Origin: Pseudomonas sp. GM21
Lineage (GTDB): Bacteria; Pseudomonadota; Gammaproteobacteria; Pseudomonadales; Pseudomonadaceae
NCBI RefSeq assembly: GCF_000282215.1
Contig: NZ_AKJS01000015.1
Span: forward strand, 1-33,114
Length of the DNA: 33,114 nt
Reading direction: 5' to 3'
The translations under genes and the position numbers were made by a program. A model generated the notes under the pieces. It was not told the origin of the DNA, searched no databases, and worked only from the letters and a program-made list of their open reading frames with translations. Positions 7,828 to 14,581 of this stretch are shown in pieces (the stretch's first letter is position 1; each line of letters starts with the position of its first letter).

Positions 7828-7843
7828 AGCGAAGTTCCTGCCA
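7828..7843 (-). promoter_or_regulatory. Candidate sigma-54 promoter of vgrG
   Basis: The minus strand reads TGGCAGGAACTTCGCT. It keeps TGGCA at -24 and GC at -12 with correct spacing, and mismatches two other consensus bases. It lies about 190 bp before the chosen vgrG start, leaving a long leader, or about 45 bp before an alternative in-frame ATG at 7784. No TGCGCAA dyads like those at hcp are seen nearby. Confidence 0.4.
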
Positions 7844-7886
7844 TTACAAGATGTAGTGAATAATTTCAGTAACTACTCAAGCCCAA

Positions 7887-7915
7887 AGTGCCATCAAAGC
7901 GATGGCGCTTTTTTT
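7887..7915 (+). terminator. Plus-strand terminator with no gene in front of it
   Basis: AGTGCCATC (7887-7895) pairs with GATGGCGCT (7901-7909), a 9-bp stem with one G-T pair, followed by a run of seven T. No plus-strand gene precedes it in this block. It may be a relic of a deleted gene or the end of a small RNA. The 450 bp between vgrG and the next ORF hold only this and the candidate promoter. Confidence 0.6.
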
Positions 7916-8084
7916 GCGCTTCTATTGTTTCGCCTCGCTGCTCAAAAATATCGGAAACATTTCGGAATGCTCCTACATTAATCCTTGCTAATTGTTGGCA
8001 TGCTGCACGCCTTCCCATGGAGCCTTGCAGCCAAAAGCTTGCCTGATGTTCTGCGGACAGCTCTATATCAGGTGTTTCAGAGGC

Positions 8085-8342
8085 TTAAGATGATGGCTTA
8101 AATATTAAATCAACAGTAGGGGATACCCCTATCCCTTTAGGGAGATCTCCTGCGGCAATAAACATCACTTCGTCTTGTTGTTTAATCGGGTGCTTGCTAG
8201 TGGCCATCATCGTGAGTACGATGCGCCCACTTTGTAAGAGCACGATCTCAATTGGATGAGACTTTTCGTAGCTCTTCGATACTGTCCCGCGCCGCTGAAA
8301 ATGTTCAATGGGCGTTTGACCGTAATCCTGAATAAAGGCCAT
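8085..8342 (-). CDS. Hypothetical 85-residue protein
   Basis: Not recognised. The product 'MAFIQDYGQTPIEHFQRRG...' is soluble, with no signal or membrane segment. Its second half, 'SGRIVLTMMATSKHPIKQQD' followed by 'EVMFIAAGDL', alternates like beta strands and faintly recalls the C-terminal RCK/TrkA_C fold, but this is too weak to call. An AGGA lies 5 bases before the ATG at 8342. The start codon is only 2 bp from the divergent tssA start at 8345, so both cannot have ordinary separate promoters. Base composition is lower in G+C than the core genes. It may be a relic or a chance frame. Confidence 0.35.
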   Translation of the reverse strand: MAFIQDYGQTPIEHFQRRGTVSKSYEKSHPIEIVLLQSGRIVLTMMATSKHPIKQQDEVMFIAAGDLPKGIGVSPTVDLIFKPSS

Positions 8343-8344
8343 GG

Positions 8345-8923
8345 ATGTCCTACTCAAGCAAACTTTCCGCGCATTACCTTGAACTCGCAAAAGTCTCTGT
8401 TTCCAAAGAGAATTTCGCGGGCGAGGACGTTCGCTTTTCGGGCGAATACGAGGCTCTGGAAAGCGAGCTGGCGAAAGCTTCGTCCATGCACGAAAGCGGT
8501 CAGATCGACTGGCTGAAAATCTGTGAAATCAGCGAAAACTTGCTGCGTACCCAGTCCAAGGATTTGCGGGTCGGTGCCTGGCTGACCTGGGCCTTGTACC
8601 AGCGTGAATCCTTTCAAGGCTTGCTGGCCGGTCTCAGTCTGCTGCACTACCTGTGCGAATGCCATTGGGCCGAAGTTTACCCGAGCAAGGCCCGCACCCG
8701 CGCAGCAGCCATCAGTTGGCTGGTGCCGCGTCTTGAGCAGGTGCTCACTGAAAACGTCGCGATCAAAGAGCAGTTGCCGATGTTCCGGTGGCTGGTCTCA
8801 CACCTTGAGGTGTCTTCGTGTTCTGGTGGATTCGGTGTTGGCTTGATCAAAGGTGTATATCCCGTAATTAAAGAGCCGACACCGTTTCGCTTGCACTTCG
8901 AAAGAGGTGGCAGCTGTGCATAG
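8345..8923 (+). pseudogene. tssA: Truncated tssA (ImpA/VasJ N-terminal domain), broken at about 8805
   Basis: TssA proteins organise T6SS baseplate and tail assembly. The first ~153 residues are a normal ImpA_N domain: 'YSSKLSAHYLELAKVSVSKE', 'FAGEDVRFSGEYEALESELA', 'IDWLKICEISENLLRTQSKD' and 'LCECHWAEVYPSKARTRAAA'. After 'FRWLVSHLE' (about 8805) the reading frame runs into unrelated sequence and stops at 8923. That tail is antisense to the start of a DUF6124 gene and its leader RNA. A full TssA is normally several hundred residues, so the C-terminal assembly domain is lost. A deletion or rearrangement joined two genes head to head. AAAGG precedes the start by 6 bases. A dominant-negative fragment is possible, but a decaying remnant is more likely. 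Confidence 0.8.
8806..8850 (-). pseudogene. Relic of a DUF6124 gene start (15 codons)
   Basis: From a TTG at 8850 the minus strand encodes (M)IKPTPNPPEHEDTS, clearly the DUF6124 opening (compare MFKVTPNPPDTD of the intact gene at 2464). After 15 codons it runs into tssA sequence on the opposite strand. The 5' leader with the structured RNA is still present. The spacing from leader to start codon is 39 nt here and 37 nt in the intact copy. The former start has changed from ATG to TTG. Confidence 0.7.
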
Positions 8924-9053
8924 GTGTGCAAGACCGAGCGGGATTCCCGGCAGACCCGAAGATCTCCCATACACAACTGCCATAACGGTTCGCGAGCATA
9001 GGAAAATGCTCGATGAATTGCCATAACCATTGTGTATCCCGCCGGACTTGCAC
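8890..9053 (-). ncRNA. Candidate pseudoknotted leader RNA (copy 2), before the DUF6124 relic
   Basis: Same architecture as copy 1, in plus coordinates read on the minus strand. The upstream arm is 9053-9047 and hairpin P0 is CGAGCAU/AUGCUCG (9012-8993). The P1 5' arm is 8981-8966. P2 is AGAUC-UUCG-GGUCU (8965-8952). P3 pairs 8951-8947 with 8937-8933. The pseudoknot 5' arm is 8932-8926, the P1 3' arm 8924-8909 and the pseudoknot 3' arm 8896-8890. P1 is 16 continuous pairs, three of them G-U. The pseudoknot is CUUGCAC with GUGCAAG, with no sequence likeness to copy 1. CTTGCAC recurs at 8890-8896 and 9047-9053, the same 157-base offset as copy 1. TGCCATAAC is repeated at 8978-8986 and 9019-9027 around P0. 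The 280 bp from 9054 to the next gene hold nothing else recognisable. Confidence 0.65.
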
Positions 9054-9334
9054 GTCCGTGTCACCGATTTTGCGGCGACCAACAAAGACTATCGGCCGAG
9101 CGCAACGCTGCCTAGTTCACGAACACCCCCGCATGTTGAAGGAAACTTCCGATAGCGTCGAACGTAGAAAGACGAAATTTTCCACGCTTCTAAACACGCG
9201 CGTTTCGTCAATGACTTGGTAGTCATCAGCGTCAAAAAGCGCGCCATCTTCTTCTAACGTAACGCGATGCTGTCGTTATCGTCCGAAGTCGCTACACTGC
9301 GCCGGCCGTTCATTTTTCTCTTGAGGCTGTGCGC

Positions 9335-9724
9335 ATGAAATTTCGTTTTCTTCTGTGGATGCTGGGTTTGTTGATGGGTAAGGCCAGCCGGACTAATCCT
9401 GCGTTTCAGCAGCAGTTGGGTGACAAGGAATTGGTGTTTCAGTTGCAGACCCTGGACGGGAAGGTGTCGCGGCATTTCTTTGTGAAGGACCAGCGGATTA
9501 CCAGCAAGTCGGGCGTGTATGCCGAGCCGGCGTTTGCGATTGCGTTTAAAGATGCGGCGTATGGCTTTGCCACGATGCAGGCGAAGAACAAGCAGTTGGC
9601 GTTTATGACGGGGATTCAGGACAAGTCGATTCAGATCAAGGGGAATCCGGCGTTGGTGATCTGGTTTCAGGGGCTGACCAAGTATTTGAAGCCTAGGAAG
9701 GCAAAGGCTACCGCCAAGGTTTGA
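9335..9724 (+). CDS. SCP2-like sterol/lipid-carrier domain protein
   Basis: A 129-residue protein of a family sometimes mislabelled as helicase. It begins with a hydrophobic 'MKFRFLLWMLGLLMGKA' that may anchor it to a membrane. An SCP2-type alpha/beta domain follows: 'FQLQTLDGKVSRHFFVKDQR', 'YAEPAFAIAFKDAAYGFATM' and 'IQIKGNPALVIWFQGLTKYL'. It ends in a basic 'KPRKAKATAKV' tail. GAGG lies 8 bases before the ATG at 9335. An in-frame GTG at 9329 is less well placed. It is the first conserved gene right of the accessory block and converges on the HDOD gene across a REP pair. The ligand is unknown. Confidence 0.8.
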   Translation: MKFRFLLWMLGLLMGKASRTNPAFQQQLGDKELVFQLQTLDGKVSRHFFVKDQRITSKSGVYAEPAFAIAFKDAAYGFATMQAKNKQLAFMTGIQDKSIQIKGNPALVIWFQGLTKYLKPRKAKATAKV

Positions 9725-9750
9725 CTGGGCAGGTACACCGAGTTGGATTC

Positions 9751-9814
9751 ATCGCGGGCAAGGCCGCTCCCACAGGGATCACTTTCATCCTGTGGGAACG
9801 GGCTTGCCCGTGAT
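9751..9814. repeat. REP-type inverted pair
   Basis: Arms 9751-9776 and 9789-9814 (cores GCGGGCAAG.CCGCTCCCACAGG and its near inverse) form a long imperfect hairpin between the convergent SCP2-like and HDOD genes. It is typical of extragenic palindromes scattered in Pseudomonas genomes, and it may act as a transcript end. Confidence 0.8.
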
Positions 9815-9818
9815 GCTT

Positions 9819-11222
9819 TTAGGCCTGACTAAACTGCGAAGCCAGTTCACGCAGCAGCACTTCAGCCTCAAGTACTTTTGTGACCACGTCGTTAGCCTTG
9901 TCGCGGGTCAAACCAACGCGTTCGAGCAGGGCGTCGGGGATGTCCTCATCCGGACCGGAGCCGATGCCGCGAGCGCGTAGCAGGCGCACGGTCAGGCACA
10001 CGAGGTTCGGGTATTCGGCGAACGGGCCATCGTAATGCGGGTCGTGCTGGAAGCGCAGGGCGACAGCCAGTTCTTCCGGCATGTCCCAGTGGCGCATCAG
10101 CCACGCGCCGATCTGTTCGCGGCTGATGCCGAGCAGGTGTTGCTCCACGTAGCTGTGGCACAGGTGCTGGTTGACTTCCAGGTGGCGGCAGATCAGCGAG
10201 AAGTGCGGCGGGAAGACGTGGGCCAACAGCAAGTAGCCGAAGTTGTGCAGCAGGCCGGCGAGGTAGGTCAGGCCGGCTTCCGGGCGCTGGGCGCGCGGCA
10301 TGGCGCGGGTCAGGCCCTCGATGACGGCGGCGGTGTAGATCGATTGCTGCCAGTACGGTGTGGCGTGTTGTGGGTGGTCTTTGGGCAGGCTCAGGGTTTT
10401 GCCCAAGGCCAGGCCCAGCGCGAGGTTGATCACCAGGTCGAAACCCAGTACCCGCACAATCGCGTCTTCTACCGAACGAATCTTGCCCGGCGAGGCGTAG
10501 TACGGTGACCCGGCCCAGCTCACGACTTGGGCAGCCAGCGCCGGGTCGGTTTCGACCACGCCGGTGATGTCGTCAATGGTGGCATCGGGGTCGACGCGCA
10601 GTTTGATGATTTTCTGCGCGGTCTCGGCCAGCGGCGGAATCTCGATGGTCTCTTCCAGGCGTTGCTGGATGCGCCGCGCGGTGAAGGCCTGGACGGCCTG
10701 GGTGATTTCCTTGCGGTCATCGTTGGGGCGGTCGAGGTTCGGGCGGATGCTGGTCAGGTTCTCGCCGAAGTTGGCGGCGCTGGCCTTGGTCAGCATGGTT
10801 TTGAAGTCTTCGCTGGTGATTTCCAGCAGCAGCCCCGGCTCGCCCGAGTTGATCAGCAACTTCGGTTCGCGCAGCAGGCTTTCTTCGTAGAGGCACGGCG
10901 ACGTGGTCAGCGCCGGCAGGCCGGGCAGCAGGCTCAGGCTGTGTTTGCCGAGCATTTTTACCAGGCGTTCAGTCGGCACGGCGGTGAGGTGGCGGCCGGT
11001 CAGTTCGGCGAGGCGATTGAGGTCCAGCAATTGGCTCTGCGGGAACAGCACCATCAAGGCACCGACCGCGTCTTCCACCAGAACGGCCTGCACTTTGCGC
11101 GAGGCCTTCAGGCCGTGGCGGTCCAGTACTTCTTCGTAGGCAATGCCCAGTTTGCCCAGCAGCAGCCGAATAACAGACGGAGCGTGCAAGGTTGTTTCCG
11201 GGGCGAGGGCAGCTTCAGTCAT
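9819..11222 (-). CDS. YbaK-like/HDOD two-domain protein (putative signalling)
   Basis: A 467-residue soluble protein. Residues about 1-155 resemble the YbaK/aminoacyl-tRNA deacylase fold ('GIAYEEVLDRHGLKASRKVQ', 'RHLTAVPTERLVKML'). About 190-400 form an HDOD domain starting 'IEIPPLAETAQKIIKLRVDP', with 'VVETDPALAAQVVSWAGSPY', 'RVLGFDLVINLALGLALGK' and 'YLAGLLHNFGYLLLAHV'. HDOD proteins are HD-GYP relatives used in signalling scaffolds that usually lack phosphodiesterase activity. Whether the N-domain still deacylates tRNA is not shown. It lies 79 bp downstream of recG on the same strand. The gene order is conserved in Pseudomonas. Confidence 0.85.
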   Translation of the reverse strand: MTEAALAPETTLHAPSVIRLLLGKLGIAYEEVLDRHGLKASRKVQAVLVEDAVGALMVLFPQSQLLDLNRLAELTGRHLTAVPTERLVKMLGKHSLSLLPGLPALTTSPCLYEESLLREPKLLINSGEPGLLLEITSEDFKTMLTKASAANFGENLTSIRPNLDRPNDDRKEITQAVQAFTARRIQQRLEETIEIPPLAETAQKIIKLRVDPDATIDDITGVVETDPALAAQVVSWAGSPYYASPGKIRSVEDAIVRVLGFDLVINLALGLALGKTLSLPKDHPQHATPYWQQSIYTAAVIEGLTRAMPRAQRPEAGLTYLAGLLHNFGYLLLAHVFPPHFSLICRHLEVNQHLCHSYVEQHLLGISREQIGAWLMRHWDMPEELAVALRFQHDPHYDGPFAEYPNLVCLTVRLLRARGIGSGPDEDIPDALLERVGLTRDKANDVVTKVLEAEVLLRELASQFSQA

Positions 11223-11301
11223 CGTCTGTATCCGTATTGAAACAGTTTGCGGGAGTATAACCAGCTTGTTTAACGGTATGGTCCACTACTTATGTCGATG
11301 C

Positions 11302-13377
11302 TCACACTTGTCCGTATTGCTGCCCATGGCGCAGCCAGCGGTCGAGCAATGGGCTGACATGGTCCGGCCAGCGCTCCAGCAACGCTTGGGCGGCGTCGCG
11401 TACGGCGGGCAATAGATCGGCGTCACGCATCAGGTCGGCGACCTTGAATTGCAGCAGGCCGGTCTGGCGAGTACCGAGCATTTCACCGGGGCCGCGCAGT
11501 TCGAGGTCTTTTTCGGCGATGACAAAACCGTCATTGGTTTCACGCATGATACCGAGGCGCTGGCGACCGATTTGCGACAGCGGCGGATGGTAGAGCAGCA
11601 CGCAATGGCTGGCGGCGCTGCCGCGACCGACACGGCCGCGTAACTGGTGCAATTGCGCGAGGCCGAGGCGTTCGGGGTTTTCGATGATCATCAGGCTGGC
11701 GTTCGGCACGTCGACACCGACTTCGATCACGGTGGTGGCGACCAGCAGTTGCAGGTTGCCGGCTTTGAACTCGGCCATCACGGCGGCTTTTTCCACCGGC
11801 TTCATGCGCCCGTGAATCAACCCGACCTTCAACTCGCCGAGGGCGGCGGTGAGGTCTTCATAGGTGGTCTCGGCGGCCTGACAGGTCAGCTCTTCCGACT
11901 CTTCAATCAGCGTGCACACCCAATAGGCCTGACGCCCTTCGGCGCAGGCACCGCGCACCCGTTCAATGACTTCCACGCGCCGCGTATCGGTGATCAACAC
12001 GGTGTTGACCGGCGTGCGACCGGGCGGCAGTTCATCGAGGATCGAGGTGTCGAGGTCGGCGTAGGCGCTCATGGCCAGCGTGCGCGGAATCGGTGTGGCG
12101 GTCATGATCAACTGGTGCGGACACATCCGTCCGCCGACGCCTTTCTGGCGTAACGCCAGGCGCTGCTGCACGCCGAAGCGGTGTTGTTCGTCGATGATCA
12201 CCAGCGCCAGGTTCTTGAACTGCACTTCGTCCTGGAACAGTGCGTGTGTGCCGACCACCATCGGCGTGCCGCTGGCAATCTGTTCCAGTGCGGCCACGCG
12301 GTTCTTGCCCTTGAGCTTGCCGGCCAGCCACGCGACTTCGATGCCCAGTGGTTCGAGCCAGCGTTTGAAGGTGATGAAGTGCTGCTCGGCGAGGATCTCG
12401 GTGGGCGCCATCAACGCGACCTGGTAACCGGCTTCCAGTGCCTGAAGTGCGGCGAGGGCGGCGACCACGGTTTTGCCCGCACCGACGTCGCCCTGAATCA
12501 GGCGCAGCATCGGCTCGTGCTGGCTCAGGTCGTAGGCGATTTCGTTGCCGACCCGTTGTTGTGCGCCGGTCGGTGCGAAGCCCAGATTGGCCAGGTACCT
12601 GGACGGCAACCGGGTGGCTTTCGGCATCGCCGGTGCGCGCAGGGAACGCATGCTCTCGCGCAGGCGCTGCTGGGACAGTTGGTGGGTCAGCAGTTCTTCG
12701 AAGGCCAGACGGTGCTGCGCCCAGTGATGACCGAGGGCGAGTTCGTCGACGTCGGCATCGGCGGGCGGGTGATGCAAGTAGCGGATGGCATCGGCCAGCG
12801 GCGCGAGTTGGTAGTCGCGCGCCAGTTCGGTCGGCAGCCAGTCGGGCAGGCTGGTGGGGCTGAGCATCGTCAGGGTTTGCATGCATAGTTGGCGCAAACG
12901 CTGTTGGGTCAGGCCTTCGGTGAGCGGGTACACCGGGGTCAGGGTTTCATCCACCGGCGGTGGTTCGTCGCCGGTGATGGCGCGGTATTCCGGGTGATAG
13001 ATTTCCAGCCCGGAGGCACCGGGCCGCGCTTCGCCGTAGCAGCGAATCCGCGTGCCGCGTTTGAGGCCTTCTTTCTGCGCGTTGCTGAAATGGTAGAAGC
13101 GCAGGCTGAGCCCGCCGGTGCCGTCTTGCAGGCGCACGACGAGGCTGCGGCGACGGCCCATAACCACGTCGGCGCCGCTGACGGTGCCTTCGATCACGGC
13201 GTCTTGCCCCGGTCGCAAATGGCCAATCGGGACCACACGGGTGCGGTCCTGATAGCGCAGCGGCAGGTGGAACAGCACGTCCTGAAGGTTCTCCAGACCG
13301 ACCTTGGCCAGCTTCTCGGCCATGGCCTCGCCGACACCCTTGAGTGCCGTCACCGACACTTGCGACAACTCGCTCAT
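11302..13377 (-). CDS. recG: ATP-dependent DNA helicase RecG
   Basis: Branch-migration helicase that regresses stalled forks and remodels Holliday and D-loop junctions. At 691 residues it is full length. An N-terminal wedge/OB domain ('RYQDRTRVVPIGHLRPGQ', 'GTVSGADVVMGRRRSLVV') recognises junctions. Helicase motifs follow: Walker A 'GDVGAGKT' near 299, motif II 'IIDEQHRFGVQQR' near 394 (the DEQH box seen in RecG), motif III 'TATPIPRTLAMSAYADLD' and motif VI 'QLRGRVGRG'. It starts 9 bp after the oxyR stop, so oxyR and recG are likely cotranscribed, as elsewhere in Pseudomonas. Confidence 0.97.
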   Translation of the reverse strand: MSELSQVSVTALKGVGEAMAEKLAKVGLENLQDVLFHLPLRYQDRTRVVPIGHLRPGQDAVIEGTVSGADVVMGRRRSLVVRLQDGTGGLSLRFYHFSNAQKEGLKRGTRIRCYGEARPGASGLEIYHPEYRAITGDEPPPVDETLTPVYPLTEGLTQQRLRQLCMQTLTMLSPTSLPDWLPTELARDYQLAPLADAIRYLHHPPADADVDELALGHHWAQHRLAFEELLTHQLSQQRLRESMRSLRAPAMPKATRLPSRYLANLGFAPTGAQQRVGNEIAYDLSQHEPMLRLIQGDVGAGKTVVAALAALQALEAGYQVALMAPTEILAEQHFITFKRWLEPLGIEVAWLAGKLKGKNRVAALEQIASGTPMVVGTHALFQDEVQFKNLALVIIDEQHRFGVQQRLALRQKGVGGRMCPHQLIMTATPIPRTLAMSAYADLDTSILDELPPGRTPVNTVLITDTRRVEVIERVRGACAEGRQAYWVCTLIEESEELTCQAAETTYEDLTAALGELKVGLIHGRMKPVEKAAVMAEFKAGNLQLLVATTVIEVGVDVPNASLMIIENPERLGLAQLHQLRGRVGRGSAASHCVLLYHPPLSQIGRQRLGIMRETNDGFVIAEKDLELRGPGEMLGTRQTGLLQFKVADLMRDADLLPAVRDAAQALLERWPDHVSPLLDRWLRHGQQYGQV

Positions 13378-13386
13378 GACAGCGAC

Positions 13387-14316
13387 TTAAGCCGCAACAA
13401 CCGGCGCGGACGGCTTGGCCACCGAGCACAGGCGAATGGAGTCAGCGAGGATCTCGATGGCTTTGGGGCGCGGGAAGCTGGCGCGCCAGGCGATGGCCAC
13501 GGTGCGGAACGGCACCGGTGGTGTCAGTGGGCGCACTTCGATGATGCCGGGGGCGTAGTGATGGCTGTCGACGGCCGACAGCGGCAGGATCGAGATGCCG
13601 AGGCCCGAGGCGACCATGTGGCGGATGGTTTCCAGGGAGCTGGACTCCACCGTGGTGTGCTTGGCGCCGTCGGTGCCTTTGGCCAGGGTCGGGCAGGCTT
13701 CCAGCACTTGATCGCGGAAGCAGTGGCCTTCGCCGAGCAACAGCAAGCTCTTGTCGTTGAGCAGGCTGGCGTCGATGGAGTCTTTTTGCGTCCACGGGTG
13801 CTGGGCCGGCATCAGGACGTAGAACGGCTCGTCATAGAGCTGCAGGGTCAGGACGTCGGCTTCGTTGAACGGCAGGGCGATGATGATTGCGTCGAGCTCG
13901 CCGTTGCGCAGTTTGTCGCGCAGCACGTGGGTGAAGTTTTCTTCGATGTACAACGGCATCTGCGGGGCGACCCGGTGCAGTTGTGGAATCAGGTGCGGAA
14001 ACAGGTACGGACCGACGGTGTAGATCGCGCCGACTTTCAGCGGGGCGGTCAGCTGGTTCTTGCCAGCCTGGGCGAGTTCGCGGATGCCTTGGGCTTGCTC
14101 CAGGACTTTCTGCGCCTGGGCCACGATGCCTTCACCGACCGGGGTCAGGCGCACGGCACTTTTGCTGCGCTCGAAAATCAGCACACCGAGTTCGTCTTCA
14201 AGCTTTTTCACGCCTACCGACAGGGTCGGTTGACTGACGTGGCAACGCTCGGCCGCGTGGCCGAAATGCTGCTCTTGGGCGAGGGTAACGATGTAGCGTA
14301 ATTCTGTCAGAGTCAT
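13387..14316 (-). CDS. oxyR: Hydrogen-peroxide-sensing LysR regulator OxyR
   Basis: Redox-sensing activator of catalase and alkyl hydroperoxide reductase genes. Its 309 residues comprise an N-terminal winged helix ('EQHFGHAAERCHVSQPTLSV') and a regulatory domain. The peroxidatic and resolving cysteines are Cys199 and Cys208 in 'GEGHCFRDQVLEAC', the same numbers and spacing as in E. coli OxyR, so it should form the activating disulphide. recG follows immediately. The exbBD-tonB operon lies upstream on the same strand, separated by a terminator and a REP pair. Confidence 0.96.
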   Translation of the reverse strand: MTLTELRYIVTLAQEQHFGHAAERCHVSQPTLSVGVKKLEDELGVLIFERSKSAVRLTPVGEGIVAQAQKVLEQAQGIRELAQAGKNQLTAPLKVGAIYTVGPYLFPHLIPQLHRVAPQMPLYIEENFTHVLRDKLRNGELDAIIIALPFNEADVLTLQLYDEPFYVLMPAQHPWTQKDSIDASLLNDKSLLLLGEGHCFRDQVLEACPTLAKGTDGAKHTTVESSSLETIRHMVASGLGISILPLSAVDSHHYAPGIIEVRPLTPPVPFRTVAIAWRASFPRPKAIEILADSIRLCSVAKPSAPVVAA

Positions 14317-14435
14317 AGCAAGCGTCCATGTAGTTGCGCGCCAAGCATAACGGCTGCAATCGATAGACGCACGTTATCAGAGTGAGTGTGCTGAGTGACA
14401 CCGGGTAATGCGTGTTTGCCGTTGCCAGATACACG

Positions 14436-14457
14436 AAAGGCACCTTTCGGTGCCTTT
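14436..14457 (-). terminator. Hairpin terminator after tonB
   Basis: AAAGGCACC (14436-14444) and GGTGCCTTT (14449-14457) form a perfect 9-bp stem with a 4-base loop. It lies downstream of exbB-exbD-tonB and upstream of oxyR, all on the minus strand, so it most likely ends the tonB transcript. The T-run is short. Confidence 0.7.
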
Positions 14458-14476
14458 ATGGCTGCTGTATGACCCT

Positions 14477-14564
14477 GTGGGAGCGAGCCTGCTCGCGAAG
14501 GCGGTGTAACAGTCAACGAAGATGTTGAATGTAATGGCCTCTTCGCGAGCAGGCTCGCTCCCAC
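14477..14564. repeat. REP-type inverted pair
   Basis: A 24-base arm at 14477-14500 (core GTGGGAGCGAGCCTGCTCGC) and its inverse at 14541-14564 flank a 40-base spacer. It is the same repeat family as 17808-17898 and the compact form at 30413-30436. Confidence 0.9.
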
Positions 14565-14581
14565 TTGGGTTTGTCGGTGAC

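Noticed and set aside
8345..8923. tssA fragment as a complete short gene
   Set aside because: Family resemblance stops abruptly at about 8805, and the last 37 codons are antisense to a DUF6124 start and its leader.
8868..9085. Minus-strand reading frames of 60-95 codons across leader RNA copy 2
   Set aside because: They run through the conserved stems and owe their length to the RNA structure and relic. No ribosome site or protein family is recognised.
12889..14301. Plus-strand 470-codon open frame
   Set aside because: Antisense shadow of oxyR and the start of recG, which are clear full-length genes. Long antisense frames are common at high G+C.
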